The notes beneath the pieces were generated by a model, which did no database searches, was not told the DNA's origin, and was given only the letters and a program-made list of their open reading frames with translations. Below are positions 48,394 through 61,813 of a DNA stretch of 64,000 nt, piece by piece. How positions within the stretch are numbered: position 1 is the first letter of the stretch; the number at the start of each line of letters is the position of its first letter. Made by a program: the position numbers and the translations under genes. Location: the NCBI GenBank assembly GCA_029582165.1, contig CM055871.1, forward strand, positions 53,350,112 through 53,414,111. The letters run 5' to 3'. The stretch comes from Portulaca oleracea (taxonomy: Eukaryota; Streptophyta; Magnoliopsida; Caryophyllales; Portulacaceae).

Positions 48394-48646
48394 GTCCCTC
48401 CGTTCCATATTAATGTTATTTTTAAAAATTGTGCAGTCAAATTTCAAAAATTTTGACTATAAATTTCTTAATATATACAATGAATTGTGATATAAAACTA
48501 CAATCATTATATTCGTAATAAAAATATTATCATAAAAATATGATACTGCAATTGTTAATAATATATTATAGAAAAAATTATCAAAAAAATAATAATATTA
48601 TAAACTGTGTGAGTTAAAATTATAACAATTAATATGAAACGGGGAG
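48394..48646. mobile_element. Stowaway MITE upstream of neprosin D
   Basis: Ends 'gtccctccgttccatattaa' and (reverse complement) 'ctccccgtttcatattaa', flanked by TA at 48,392-48,393 and 48,647-48,648. It lies about 280 bp upstream of the neprosin D start codon. Confidence 0.78.
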
Positions 48647-48929
48647 TACGTCTACAAAAATTGTCCGGTAAAAACTTGAATTAGAATAGAATGTTTTCAA
48701 GTTTCGTAACGTATGACTATTGATATCCCACAAGATAAGATATGATATAAAACCACGTAGAATTATTTATTAGCATTCCCTCAATTTATTTATGTGCAGT
48801 ATATATTATATTTCCTTATTTTCTGGGTCAAATATAATTGCATATATATCTGTCCAATTTATATTGTCTGTCACTATATTTGTCTTCTTTATCTCACTCT
48901 CTCACACACAACACACTACAGAGAGAGAG

Positions 48930-50749
48930 ATGAACTTCAAGTTTCTGCAGCAATGTCTAATTTTCTGGTTATGTTCATCATTATTTCTTCATTATTTTTG
49001 TGTTGAGGCCAGTAAAACAGGATCTCAATCTGCTGTGAAAACTATTGAGGTAAATATTTGTGATATTTTGATAATTGTTTTCTTCGAATTTGTTGAAGAA
49101 TAAACGAGTTATAATGGTGTAATTATGTATCTATTTTATCTATTCGCAGACGGAAGATGGAGATGTATATGATTGTGTGGACTTCTATAAACAACCGGCA
49201 TTTGACCATCCTCTGCTTAAAAACCACTCTTTCCATCCCGAGGTTTTACTCATCTATTCCCTGCATTTCGTGATAATTGTCATTTTTGTTTTTGGAAAAT
49301 TTTAAGAAGATATTAGTTGAATGGTATTATGGTATTACCTCTATCCCAAATGTTTGTCATTTGATTAAATTTTGACCGTTGATTATTGTAATTTTTATTA
49401 ATATATCTTTCTGATGACGGTAATTTTATATCATAACTCATTGTAATTTATGGGTAATTAATGGTCAAAATTTAGACAAATTATATATATTTTGGGATGG
49501 AGGTAGTATATTATTATTATCAAAGTCATTTATATTTTGATTATATAATTGTATCGGGAGCTGTTGATATTTTATTAGAATTATAAAGTGAGACACATTG
49601 TGCCAAAAAAAAGGTCCAGTTAAAAGCAATAGATATTAAAGAATGAAGTATCAAAAGTTAAGTTAAAAACAATAAATATTTCTATTATTATGCGTTGATG
49701 TAAGGTTGCGTATATTTTAAATGGTCCAAGTTTGTGACAGTATCAAATGTTGAGCCCAGAACATTGTGTTTTTACACCATACAATTCTTTTTGTTGTGTT
49801 TTGTTTTTGTTTTCATCCTGAGCTTTTCCCCCCATCTAATTGATTCTTGATTTTCTACAAAAACAACAAAGTCAGACAAATATTTCTACATGAAACGTTT
49901 GCTAATTAATGTAAGACTGCCTACATTTTGAAACTCTCCTATTCACGTGATGTTTTTATTAGTTGGTCCAAGTTTGTAATGTAATGGGATGTTTATCCTG
50001 AAACAGTGTTTTTACACCATACCATTTCCTTTTGTTGGGCTTTGTTTTTGTTTTCATCTCGAGGTTTTCCTCCGACAATTACTTGTACGTTCGCTAGCTA
50101 GTATAAGATTGCCTATATTTTGAAACTCTCATAATCACGTGATGTTTTCATTAGTTGGTCCAGGTTTGTAATAATGTAACCGAAAGTCGATCCCGAAACT
50201 ATGTGTTTTTTTAACCATACACTTTCCTTTTTTTGTTGTGTTTTGTTTGGTTGTTTTCGTGTAGATGAGGCCAAGTTGGATGCCAAAAAGGGAGGAAAAA
50301 TCAGAGGAAAATGATATAATGGAATTGGATATAAAATTCAAGGATGGAAGTTGTCCACGGGGCACTGTTCCTATTAGAAAATACAACCAAACTCTCCTCA
50401 CAAATAAATTCTTTCAACGACGTTATGATCAATTAGGACCAAATTCAGTCATGGATCAAGATGGTGATAGAACTTATGTAAGTTTAATTTTCTTCTCTAC
50501 TACTTCAATTTATGCTTTGCTTCATTTACCCAAAATATATATACCCCTTCATTCTATATTAATTGTCGTCTTTGGAATTGTATGACCAAATTTTGGAAAT
50601 TTTATAAAATTACTATCATTAGATTCTGAACAAAGAATATTATCCTAAACATATAATATTGTTAATAAAATTATATAATAAATTATCAATCAAATAGTGA
50701 CATTGAAAATGATGACAATCAACAAAGTGATAATTAACATAGAACAAAG

Positions 50750-50785
<36 letters not shown>

Positions 50786-53606
50786 GTAATAATAATAATA
50801 ATAATTACCCCCTTTATTCCTTAATAATTGTACTTTTTAAATTTGAGAAGATTTTAAGAAAATAGTAGTTAATTGTTAATTATATTATCAAAATTATTTC
50901 TATTTTAGAAAATAGTTGTTAAAATAGTTGTGAATAATCTTTCCAAATTAGTAGGTAACATTGGTTGATTATATTAGTGTCAATTTTCTTAGTGTATATT
51001 GTGGTATTCTTGGAGACTCTCTTTGGATTTTGTTTCAAGGTTAAGCCTCCGTTGGACTTAGTCTGATAGTTGTGTGACCCCCTCCTTACTTATATTCTCA
51101 ATATTTATCGTATTAAAAAAAATTACGAGTGACGACTGAATTTTAAAATTTTGAAAAACCAATCGAAATTTTCAATAAATTTGGACATCCAAGATTCGTG
51201 TCAGTCTAGACATGGTCGTATACAATACATATATGTTACACGCAATAATTCATACTCCTACTTCCACGTCGGCAAATACAACACACCTAGTATTCATTTA
51301 GTTATCGGGATAATGAGAAAAGAAAAATATAAACTCCAAGAACATATAATATAATGCGAGACATGTATGATACATAGTTTTTGTCACATTTCTAAATGAC
51401 TTCAAAAATCATATAAGTGATTATAATAATTTACTTATTTTGCCTAATGTTATGTTGTAGTATGCAATTGCTCAATCAAAAGTAGATCCTACGGTGTCGT
51501 TTTATGGGGTTGGAGCAACCCTATCAGTTTTTAACCCACAAGTAGCACCCAACCAATATTCTTCTGGTGAAGTCATCATCAAAGGAGATTCTGACGCCAT
51601 AATTATGGGATGGACTGTAAGCCCTTAAATTTTCCCCCCCTGTTTTTTTCCTTTTAATTATTTTCCATTTAACATGAATTAATCAACATTTCAAAATAAA
51701 TTTTTGACTGTTTGTTTTCAAATATTGGCGTATTTGCATATCTCCTGAAGTTAATATTTACTCACCTTAAGCTTTGAACCAATTTGATTTAGTCACTTTT
51801 TCGGTAAATTTAACAAATATTTCGGTGAATGTGTGATTTGTGATGAAATTTGTTAGCTGAATGACGATAATTTTAATGAACAAATTTCATCATATATTAT
51901 AAATTCACTGAGAAAATTGCAAAATTTATCGGAAAAGTGTGTTTTAAAAGCTTAAGATGTGTAAATATTTACTCAAAAATATCAGGATTAGATTTATAAA
52001 TATCATAAACATTAAGGGGGTGTATGCAAATTTTCCTGAAATATTTACCTGTAATTGCGTGTTATTTATATCTAATTGTCTCTTAGGTGAATCCGGGAGT
52101 GTACAAGGACCAACAAACTCGATTCTTCATATATACAGTTGTAAGTAATTTCGGAAACCTCATAAACCCTAATTCTTCAATTCCTTGATATAAATTTGAC
52201 AAACTTGATCATAAACTTGCATGCAAACCCTAGCTATGTCTGCTTTGTTGATGAAATTACGAGGTTTATGTTTAATGAAATTACGAGGTTTATGTTTTCC
52301 TGACAGGCCGGTGAATCACATTGTTTCAACTCAGAATGCGGATTCATACTAGTTAGGCCAGATGTTACCCTCGATTTTCCGTTGAAACCTATTTCGAAAA
52401 TGGGAGGTCCAATTTACGTGTACAAGTACCTCGTTTACCAGGTACATAACTACACAAATGTCATTTCATTAACTGAAGATAAGATTGTCTACATCTAAAT
52501 CTTTACATATCTCGTACAAATGGGACGTAAATGGAGTATATATATGCATGTATGGAATATAGGATGATGATGATGTGAGTCTTGTCTTAAGACACTTTTA
52601 AGCGTTTTTTCTTCATCAAATTAATTTTCATAATTTTGACGCAATTTTTTTTTATATAATCATGGTTAGTTATCAATTTGAAAGTGTGGAGCATTTCGTA
52701 AGTGAACTCCATCCACTGGGCATATTTCTTTTTTTTTTTTGAGAGAAATGATGGATGAAAACCTTATTTTATGTAACTATATCTGATATTATATTTATAG
52801 AATTGGACAATGATACCCATCTTGCCTCAAGATGGTTAATAACTATCTTGAATTATCTATATTTCACATTTTGTTAACTTTTAATAATATTTTATATAAT
52901 AATTATGTATATTTATCAAATACAAGAATATAATACTTATTTGCTAGTTCAAAAAATATAAATAATAACTAATTTTATCAATCATAGTAGAAAATGCACA
53001 TTTTTTGCATAGTTTTATATTTATGAAAAAATATAAATAAATAAATATTTTTATTTCTAGGTTATAATAACCTTCAAAGTAATGAAACATACCTTTATAA
53101 GAATTTAAATATACTTACATTTAATTTTATAAGTGATTTAGGTGAGGTTGCAGCAAGATGTTATCATTTTGCTATAGAATTTATTTACATAAGTTTTTTT
53201 TCCAATTTAATATGTAACGATATAGTTTCTTTATCCGAATTGAAATCACTAGGATAAAGCGAACGGAAACTGGTGGCTCTGCATCGGTAAAAACGAGACA
53301 GTGGTAGGGTTTTGGCCACAAAGGATCTTTCAAGGGTTATACGACGGGGGGAACTACGTGGCATGCGGCGGGGAGGTTTTCCGGCCGGCAAACACGCATA
53401 GGGTGGCGATGGGAACCGGATATTACCCGAAATCGGAGGCGACGGATTACAGTGCATATTGTCATAAAATGGAAGTGGTTGACAAACAAAACAACTTGGT
53501 GTATGCTGATGGTTACACAGACAATTTTTCAAGTGATATAACCCTTTATGATGCTGGTAAATTAGACAATCACTACTTTATCTATGGTGGTCCAGAAGGT
53601 TATTGA
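48930..53606 (+). CDS. Neprosin-domain secreted protein copy D (intact)
   Basis: Exons are 48930-49049, 49150-49242, 50265-50477, 51461-51616, 52087-52140, 52307-52441 and 53253-53606; all are multiples of three and the join gives 374 aa. A signal peptide ('[19 protein letters not shown]'), an activation peptide ('[20 protein letters not shown]', '[16 protein letters not shown]') and a catalytic domain ('[14 protein letters not shown]', 'MGWTVNPG', '[10 protein letters not shown]', '[23 protein letters not shown]', 'VACGGEVF', 'GPEGY' end) are visible. Copies C and D are most alike in exons 1, 2 and 4-6, pointing to a recent duplication. The GGE glutamate is kept, and the position aligned to the other catalytic glutamate is Ile. 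Intron 2 contains a three-copy tandem repeat reaching the acceptor, and introns carry a MITE and an (AAT)n tract. Confidence 0.92.
49338..49503. mobile_element. Short Stowaway MITE in neprosin D intron 2
   Basis: Ends 'cctctatcccaaatgtttg' and (reverse complement) 'cctccatcccaaaatatat', flanked by TA at 49,336-49,337 and 49,504-49,505; 166 bp. Confidence 0.78.
49700..50264. repeat. Three-copy tandem repeat reaching the 3' splice site of neprosin D intron 2
   Basis: Blocks 'ttttacaccatac..tt', 'ttgttgtgttttgtttttg' and 'gatgtttt.attagttggtcca' recur at about 49,770, 50,006 and 50,200 (spacing roughly 236 and 195 bp). The last copy ends 'gttttcgtgtag' at the exon 3 boundary. Confidence 0.8.
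50752..50806. repeat. (AAT)n microsatellite in neprosin D intron 3
   Basis: About 18 AAT units with one interruption ('agtaat'). Confidence 0.95.
52805..53150 (-). mobile_element. AT-rich MITE-like repeat, copy 4 (reverse), in neprosin D intron 6
   Basis: This begins 'acccatcttgcctcaagatggttaataac' and ends 'gtgatttaggtgagg'. It is nearly collinear with 34,995-35,300 and reverse-complementary to the copies in neprosin A and C introns. Confidence 0.62.
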
Positions 53607-54146
53607 TCAATACAAAATAATACTTATAATATATACTTGTTTGTATTTTTTTTTTGGTAGAATATTGAATGTAATCTTTTTTTTTTTAAAGATAAAATAA
53701 TTGTGGTAGCTATAGGTTAGAGTATAAATAGAAGGGATAAAAAAAAGCAAATTATAAAGATAATCCTAGTTTTTGTTGGTTTTTAGTATCCAAATGTTTG
53801 ATGATAAAGTGTTTGATAGAATTAGTTGGCGAGAACTTATTTCAGAAAGTTACTCCAAATAGTTCTTTTAAAATTTGCATTTTGAGCTCAAAAATCAAAC
53901 ATAAAAAATTTACCAAACACTTCAAAAAACTACTAAATTAAAATAAAAATAATTGAATAAATATGTTTGTCGAGATAAGCAAGCTAGGCAGGTTGTATCT
54001 AGACTTTTAATGATTACACAATAGAAAGTCCCACACTTCTGGTCGTAATTATTTTAGCATACCCTTTCTAGCAGAAATGCAAAGTGAGGTTCGCCTATAT
54101 ACAAATACGTTTTGTGCATTAGACTACCTTTATTTATAGGAGAAAT
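53607..54146. other. Convergent intergenic region between neprosin D and terpene synthase
   Basis: 3' flanks of two genes that face each other. T-runs lie at 53,647-53,656 and 53,679-53,688. No further gene is seen. Confidence 0.5.
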
Positions 54147-57100
54147 TCAGACAACTGGATCAATAAGAACAAGTGCAATTTTTTCTTTCATGGTTTGGCT
54201 AACCACGGTGTAGCCATCTTCACCATTGTAGGCAACCTCTACAGCTAGAGCCACGCCAAGTAGTCTATATAGTAAAGGCCATGCCACAGGATGAGGTCGT
54301 AGCAACCCCTCATTTACGTCCTTCCATGCATTGTCCACATGCTTATTTAATGTTTCACGTGCTTCATTCTCGGACACACCATTATGTGTCGTATAACATT
54401 CTACTGCGGATGGTATATGATCTCTACCTTGTTGAAACTGTCGATTATTGATGTAAAGTTCATGTAAGATAACATTTATGGTATGAACTTAAGAAATAAA
54501 ATGAAATAAGAAATTACAAGCGAGTATGTTAAAATCAAACTCTTGGTACGTAGTAATGTCTACCAAGGCTAGGGTGGGGAGCTAGATTTGGATGTTTTTA
54601 CTAAGTGAAACTTATTCATTTACAAAATGAGGCTTGATGCAGCAGTTTGACTTCTAAATTTGAAAAATGAATTCAGAAAGACTAGTTTTAATAAATGAAA
54701 TTTTGACATAATATCTCTTGTGGTTAAGTGTATTTTGACTATTTTCAAATTTACCCATGCTATCTACAACTTAACATTTATTCATCCTTACCTTTCTTGC
54801 TAAACCCATTAATTCACACTTAGTTAGTTAGTCCATGTTAGTTGTCCCCGTCACATTACATGCAATATATCGAACCTCGTCCGTGAACAAATCCGGTAAG
54901 CAACATTAATCACAACCCTTGATTTTATGCCTACTAGATCGTATAGTTTACTAGTTAATTTTATACCTTGTTGCCACCCATATCATTCTTGAGCCTTCCC
55001 ATGACACCAATAGCGACGACAAACTTGGGGTGGAAGCCAACCCATTCAAATGCTTCTTTGCTCGCTAGTTTCCCCATGCCAAGAAGACAAACCACCATGG
55101 ATAAGTCGGACCCAAAGGACACTGTACTCATCTTCATATACTCTTCATATGTTGGTATTTGTTTCGCATGCCGCCACCTTGCTTCTTGCATATACATCTC
55201 ACACAAAATCTTCATCTGTAAACATTTTTTATTTATAGAATCGTTCATTCATGGCTAGCAGATATATACATCAACAGGGGTAGGTTGGACATTTAAGAAC
55301 TAAATATTAACTCCCTATATTTGTAGGGTTTCTGCAATTTCTGCAACTATAATTTCTTATTGCATTCGCTCGCATTAGGTATCTGGGACTAACACAAAAT
55401 GTTTCACGTAACGTTTGGGGCTTTAAAATGTCGATTGGTACCTGTTCTCTCAAATAATGAACCAAATGTGATGTTCCTTCCTCAGCCAAATCATGCTCAA
55501 ATTCTTCAAATGTATCCAAAAGGCATTCATAGACAAAGTTCATGTAATCGGGGAGATGCTGTGCACAGCTTTTATCCCACCTGAAATTTAACATACGAAG
55601 AAACTTAAACTTGAAACCTTAGTTAATTGAAATACTTATCAAATCACTTAAACTAACAGTTTTTTTTTTAAAAACTAAAATCACTAACCTAGAGACTGCA
55701 TTTGTAAAGAGCTCAAGTTCTTCAAACAAACCGTAGGCATCGTATATGTCATCAATGATAGTTGCTAACAACAAGACCAGGCAAGATAGTTTTCTAGCAA
55801 GGGAATATTGAGGTTCATAAAAGACGACCAATGTCCAAAAATATACCTCAACCAATCGATCTCGTGCAAAGCTACACCTTGAAAATAGGTCATTCCACCA
55901 CCTTAATCAGCAAAATTTAAAGCTAGACAAAATAAAAGTGTCAGTTTTTAGCATGGAATAACACCAATTGCCAAAGACAACCATTTGCCATGCAATATGT
56001 ATGTATGATACTACAATTGACAAGAAAATATATATTAGTGTTAGAGTATAAAAGCATTATTGAGTCTATAACCATCAGTTTAAGTTTTTGGTTGAGATGA
56101 TTCAACATTTTTATATAGTATCATAGTGTAACTGAGCAAAATGCCTCATGTTCAAATTTTAGCAAGCCCATGTTTATTTGCGTCAGATCAAAGAGGCCTT
56201 GCAGCATCCATACTTCAAACTCAAAGGACATACATGTAAGGGGCATGTTAGAATATAAAATAATCATTGAACCCAGAACCATCAGCTGATCAAGCTTTTG
56301 ATGCAGATGGTTCCACAACTAACAATAAGATTGCATAATTACAACAAAAATCATAGACAAAATGAGAATAGCAACAACAGCCAGTGTGCGTCTCATCGTT
56401 GCAGCGTATAAGGAGATAAGGTTATAGGCAATCTTACCCTAGTAAATATTCTTCTCTGCAAAGAGCTAAGAGTGAAGCAAACCCACAAAAGTACAAGAAA
56501 ATTTCTCCAAATGATGGAGATATATATAAATGATCACCTGCCAAGGTTTCTAAGTTCCAACTTATGCAATGACAAAACGAAGTTGAAATCGAGTTTTGCC
56601 AACTTGAGGAGGGTTTCATTGTGCGAAGGCTCACGCTCGTACATGGAGATATACCATCTAGATTCGAGCCGTCTCATTCCCTTATGTAGAGGTTGTTTCA
56701 ATGCATGATTCACCCTCTCTTTCATTGCTCCATCACTTAACTTTTCAACCATGGATATGAGATGTGTTGTGGTAAATGCAAGAGCTTCATCGAGTATGTC
56801 TTCTCCATGTGTTCTAACATGCGAAGCTTCGTACAAACTTAATAGCCCTTCCACATCGTCACTCAAAGATTCATCGAAATTCCCATCTTCATCTTTGAAC
56901 TTGACAAAGATATCTATATTATCAAGCAACAAGCCAAAAAGAAAAATAATTGATTAGTAAATTATGACTCTCTAATCCGATGGCATTATCCATCCGACCT
57001 ATAGGTATAACAATAAAAAGGAATATGGGAGATCTAAATATAAACAACTTTATTATTTCATCAAAAATTTCAATCCCTCATGAGATTGATTTCGGTAGAC

Positions 57101-58220
57101 TCATAAAAAGTTCTTTAAAAAGCATTGTATGGGATTAATTATCTTGCCTATGTATAAATGGTAGGACATTCCTTTTTCAAATGATTAAAATATAAAATTA
57201 TTACTAGGTCTTCCAGCATCTAGTTAAACTTTTGGTTGAGATGGTTTCAAATAATATTAAAATCAGGCCAAATAAGAGGGCCTGAGTCGAATTCCAACAA
57301 CCCCCAAACTGTCGTTAAACTTTCAACTTTCAGTTTAAAGTTTGTTTGAATGGCTCCATGTGACGATGTTAGTGGAATAAAGGGGTATGTAATATTTTAG
57401 ACATCATTTAATTGCATAAGTACAAGAACATATTCAATAGATCAATTATTACCCGATGAAACATGAAAACCATGTTGTCTCAGTATACGAAAGCGAAGTG
57501 AAGTATAGTATAAATCTTCGTCTTTGTATGCATAGTAGTTATCGAAGATACATTGCAAAATTTCTTCAAGGTGTTGTTCGAAGTGATACGCAACACCTAG
57601 GCATAATATAGCATCTATCATCTTCAACTCCTTCATTGGGTTTTTAGCACTTTCAATAAGATCCATTTTCACCTTCTCCTTCAGCAGCTTAATCTCCTCT
57701 TCCTTCTTTTTTCGAGTAGCCTATAATGCATAATAGTTTATACATTAACTAATGTCAAAACACATTTTACACACCATATCAATGTTTGAATGCATGATTC
57801 TTTATTTTACTTTCAAGTTTAGTAATCACTTTTTTATAGGGTCAATACGTAGGAAAAGTTCTCTCTTGGAAATATTTCCTACAAACTACCAAATGTACCC
57901 CATAAGTTAGAAAGCAATATGGATCGGCAAAAAAAAAATTTCGGAATCCAAGATCTGATCCAAAAAATGAATAATTAATGGATGATTTTTTAAGTTGACG
58001 GACCAGACCTTTGCCAGGAGTGGGATCTACCGAGACTCCCAAAATTTTACTGACGCTAGTCAAATTGATTAACCGATCCATGAACACCCTTAGAAAGCAA
58101 CATACATACCTGGTCCTCTGGAGTGTAATTTTGGAATAGGTAGTCCCAGGGACTTGGGTGAAATTGTGCGACGGGTCGACGGGCATTTTGGTATTTTGTG
58201 AAACAAGCTTGGGGAGACAT
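54147..58220 (-). CDS. Sesquiterpene synthase (TPS-a type), seven exons, complete frame
   Basis: Minus-strand exons in order are 58220-58110, 57720-57453, 56913-56538, 55901-55689, 55580-55442, 55215-54967 and 54437-54147, joining to 548 aa. Lengths and phases match class III angiosperm TPS genes. No plastid transit peptide precedes '[12 protein letters not shown]' (about 14-25), suggesting a cytosolic enzyme that ionises farnesyl diphosphate. 'FARDRL' is the RxR motif (R265, R267), and 'IIDDIYD' at 302-306 is the Mg-binding DDxxD. The NSE/DTE motif reads N446-D447-M-G-G450-N-K-F-Q454: the usual last Glu ligand is Gln, which may weaken or alter metal binding. The C-terminus 'IALVLIDPV' is typical. 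Introns 2 and 3 hold TRIM elements. The product cannot be predicted. The start at 58,220 ('MSPQACF') is chosen by family length; the frame is open further upstream. Confidence 0.9.
56039..56317 (+). mobile_element. Very small LTR retrotransposon (TRIM/SMART type), copy 4
   Basis: The 5' LTR is 56,039-56,107 and the 3' LTR 56,246-56,317 (69 and 72 bp, 'tgttaga.tataaaa...ggttccaca'). 'tagtatcatagtg' after the 5' LTR resembles the tRNA-Met primer site, and 'gtaaggggca' just before the 3' LTR is the purine tract. Flanks attag/actaa are an imperfect 5 bp repeat. The total is 279 bp in intron 3 of the terpene synthase, antisense to it. Confidence 0.82.
57182..57265 (+). mobile_element. TRIM/SMART-like LTR with primer site, copy 5 (partial)
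   Basis: An LTR of about 70 bp ('tgattaaaatataaaattatt' to 'gatggtttcaaa') is followed by 'taatattaaaatcagg', a degenerate primer site. Diverged internal sequence follows, and a possible 3' LTR tail lies near 57,340-57,360. It sits in intron 2 of the terpene synthase. Confidence 0.6.
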
Positions 58221-58418
58221 CCTTAATTTATGATGGCTCGTTGCTTTGATGTGTACAACCAATTTCTCACCAAAGAAACAGGTGTTTCCCTCAAGAACAT
58301 GTCTATCTACATTCATGTTCACTGAGAAACCATGTTTTCCTATCAACACATGTTTCATAATGTCACTAGTCCTAGTCTCACCAAACTCAATTGAGACTTC
58401 TCTTGGCATCAAATTGGG

Positions 58419-60152
<1,734 letters not shown>

Positions 60153-60655
60153 TGTTGGGTTGAATGTGTAGACCAATTTGGGTTGGTCTCTATCTCTTGG
60201 GGAGCAAGGTAGAAGAGTTTGAGTGGAAATCAAGTTGTTGGTTTGTTAGCTAACCACTTCCTTTTTTGTAATTCCTTTGCTACATGGACTCTATTAATCC
60301 TAAAGTTGTGTTAGCTTTGTACTGTAAATAGAGCATAGGTGTTAGGCTTATTGGTATCGCAATTGAGAGTGTTTCATCTTTATCACAAGAGATTGACTTG
60401 TAATCTCTATGTCCCTGAGGGAGTTGTGTGAGGTTGATCTGTGAGTGTTGAGTTCTCAAGTTATAACTCTAGGGAGGTTCTGAGAGATTGTAGTGGTCTG
60501 GAAATCTCTGATAAACACTTGTAATCCGATAGTGCATGGTTCGTGGTTTTTTCCGGGTTTGGGATTTTTCCACGTGAATTTCTTGTGTTAAATATTTATT
60601 TATTTTTCGCTCTTATTATTGTTTGTCTGCTAACAACGCCCTGAGAATCCTAACA
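60153..60655 (+). mobile_element. Solo LTR of a Copia-type retrotransposon with 5 bp TSD
   Basis: The 503 bp unit begins TGTTGGG and ends CCTAACA, i.e. TG...CA with near-perfect inverted ends. ACAAA lies directly on both sides (60,148-60,152 and 60,656-60,660). The word 'ttccacgtgaatttcttgtg' near the 3' end is of a type common in plant Copia LTRs. No internal retrotransposon sequence adjoins, so the element is a solo LTR left by LTR-LTR recombination. Confidence 0.9.
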
Positions 60656-61813
60656 ACAAATCATCATATATATTTACAAATTTATGATCAAAGTTTTTAA
60701 TATTTAACTGCACAATTTCCAAATACAACCATTAATATGAGCGGAGGGAGTAAATGAAAATATAATCGTGTTCTAGAGTGTGCCCTAATAGACGATAATA
60801 CGTGTTGCCTTCAGCCTTCTTGCATCTTCGCCTAATACCAAACAACCAACTACAGTATGGCTTATCTTAGAAATTATCAACTTTTTTTTCCCCTTTAGCT
60901 GTTGCATAATGCATCTGACGTCGTATAAATGAATGATTGTGTTACATTATTTGTCATTTAAATAATTTTTATGGTTTTTAATATTTTTTTTAGGAAATTT
61001 ATTATTATTCTTTTGTTAGGGTGGAGCTAGAAAGTTCTTATTGGGGTGCTAAAATTTTATTATTGTTTTCAACTTTATCAAAATTAAATTTACTTTCTTA
61101 AAATTATTTTATTATTATTTTTTGTTCAAATATGTGAGTTTTTTAATAGATATATATACAATAATATATTATTTTCATTCTATTAGGGGTGTGGTCATGA
61201 ATTTCCCTAAAAAAAATTTCCCAAAAAAGTTATGTGCTTTGAAATTCTACCAAAGGATCTCTTAGAATTTTCGGATTATTCCAAAAGCCCCAACATTGCA
61301 GAGGGGCATGTTGACCTATGTAACCTTTACATAGAGCAACAATTTCAAGTGTTTCATAAAAAAATGGACATTATTGAACCAGTACATCAGGTTCTTAGTT
61401 AATATAAACGATACTATACTTTTAAATACATGGCATGTCCTTTTAACATGCAAGTAATCTCAGCTGTGAGATCAGTAGGCTGTTTTTATCCAGATTTTTA
61501 CAGAGTTCACAACACAACCAAAAATTAGTTGTAAATAGCCCTAGAATTATGAAACAAACAATATGTGAATAATTTACATAGAGCAACAACTTCAAGAGTT
61601 GAGTTCATAAAGATCAACATGCATGGAGGAGTACATGTTATTGGTTGTATGAAGAAGACCTTTTTTAATATATAGCATAGGGTAGACAAGTAATGTCTGT
61701 TGAGATAAGACAACCGATAATATCTAGGCTAGTTATATATAAACTTTTACAAATCTCACATAAGCAACCCCTGCACTAAAGTTATTATTGTTGTTGTTGT
61801 AGCCTATGCTTTC
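60656..61813. other. Intergenic, nothing recognised
   Basis: AT-rich DNA. A word related to hAT-like ends ('gttagggtggagctag' at about 61,015) appears without a partner. No coding frame or RNA gene is seen. Confidence 0.45.

Noticed and set aside
58221..58412. N-terminal extension of the terpene synthase (transit peptide)
   Set aside because: The frame stays open to 58,412, but the extra 64 residues contain many acidic residues and His and do not look like a plastid transit peptide. The family start near RRPVAQF fits better.
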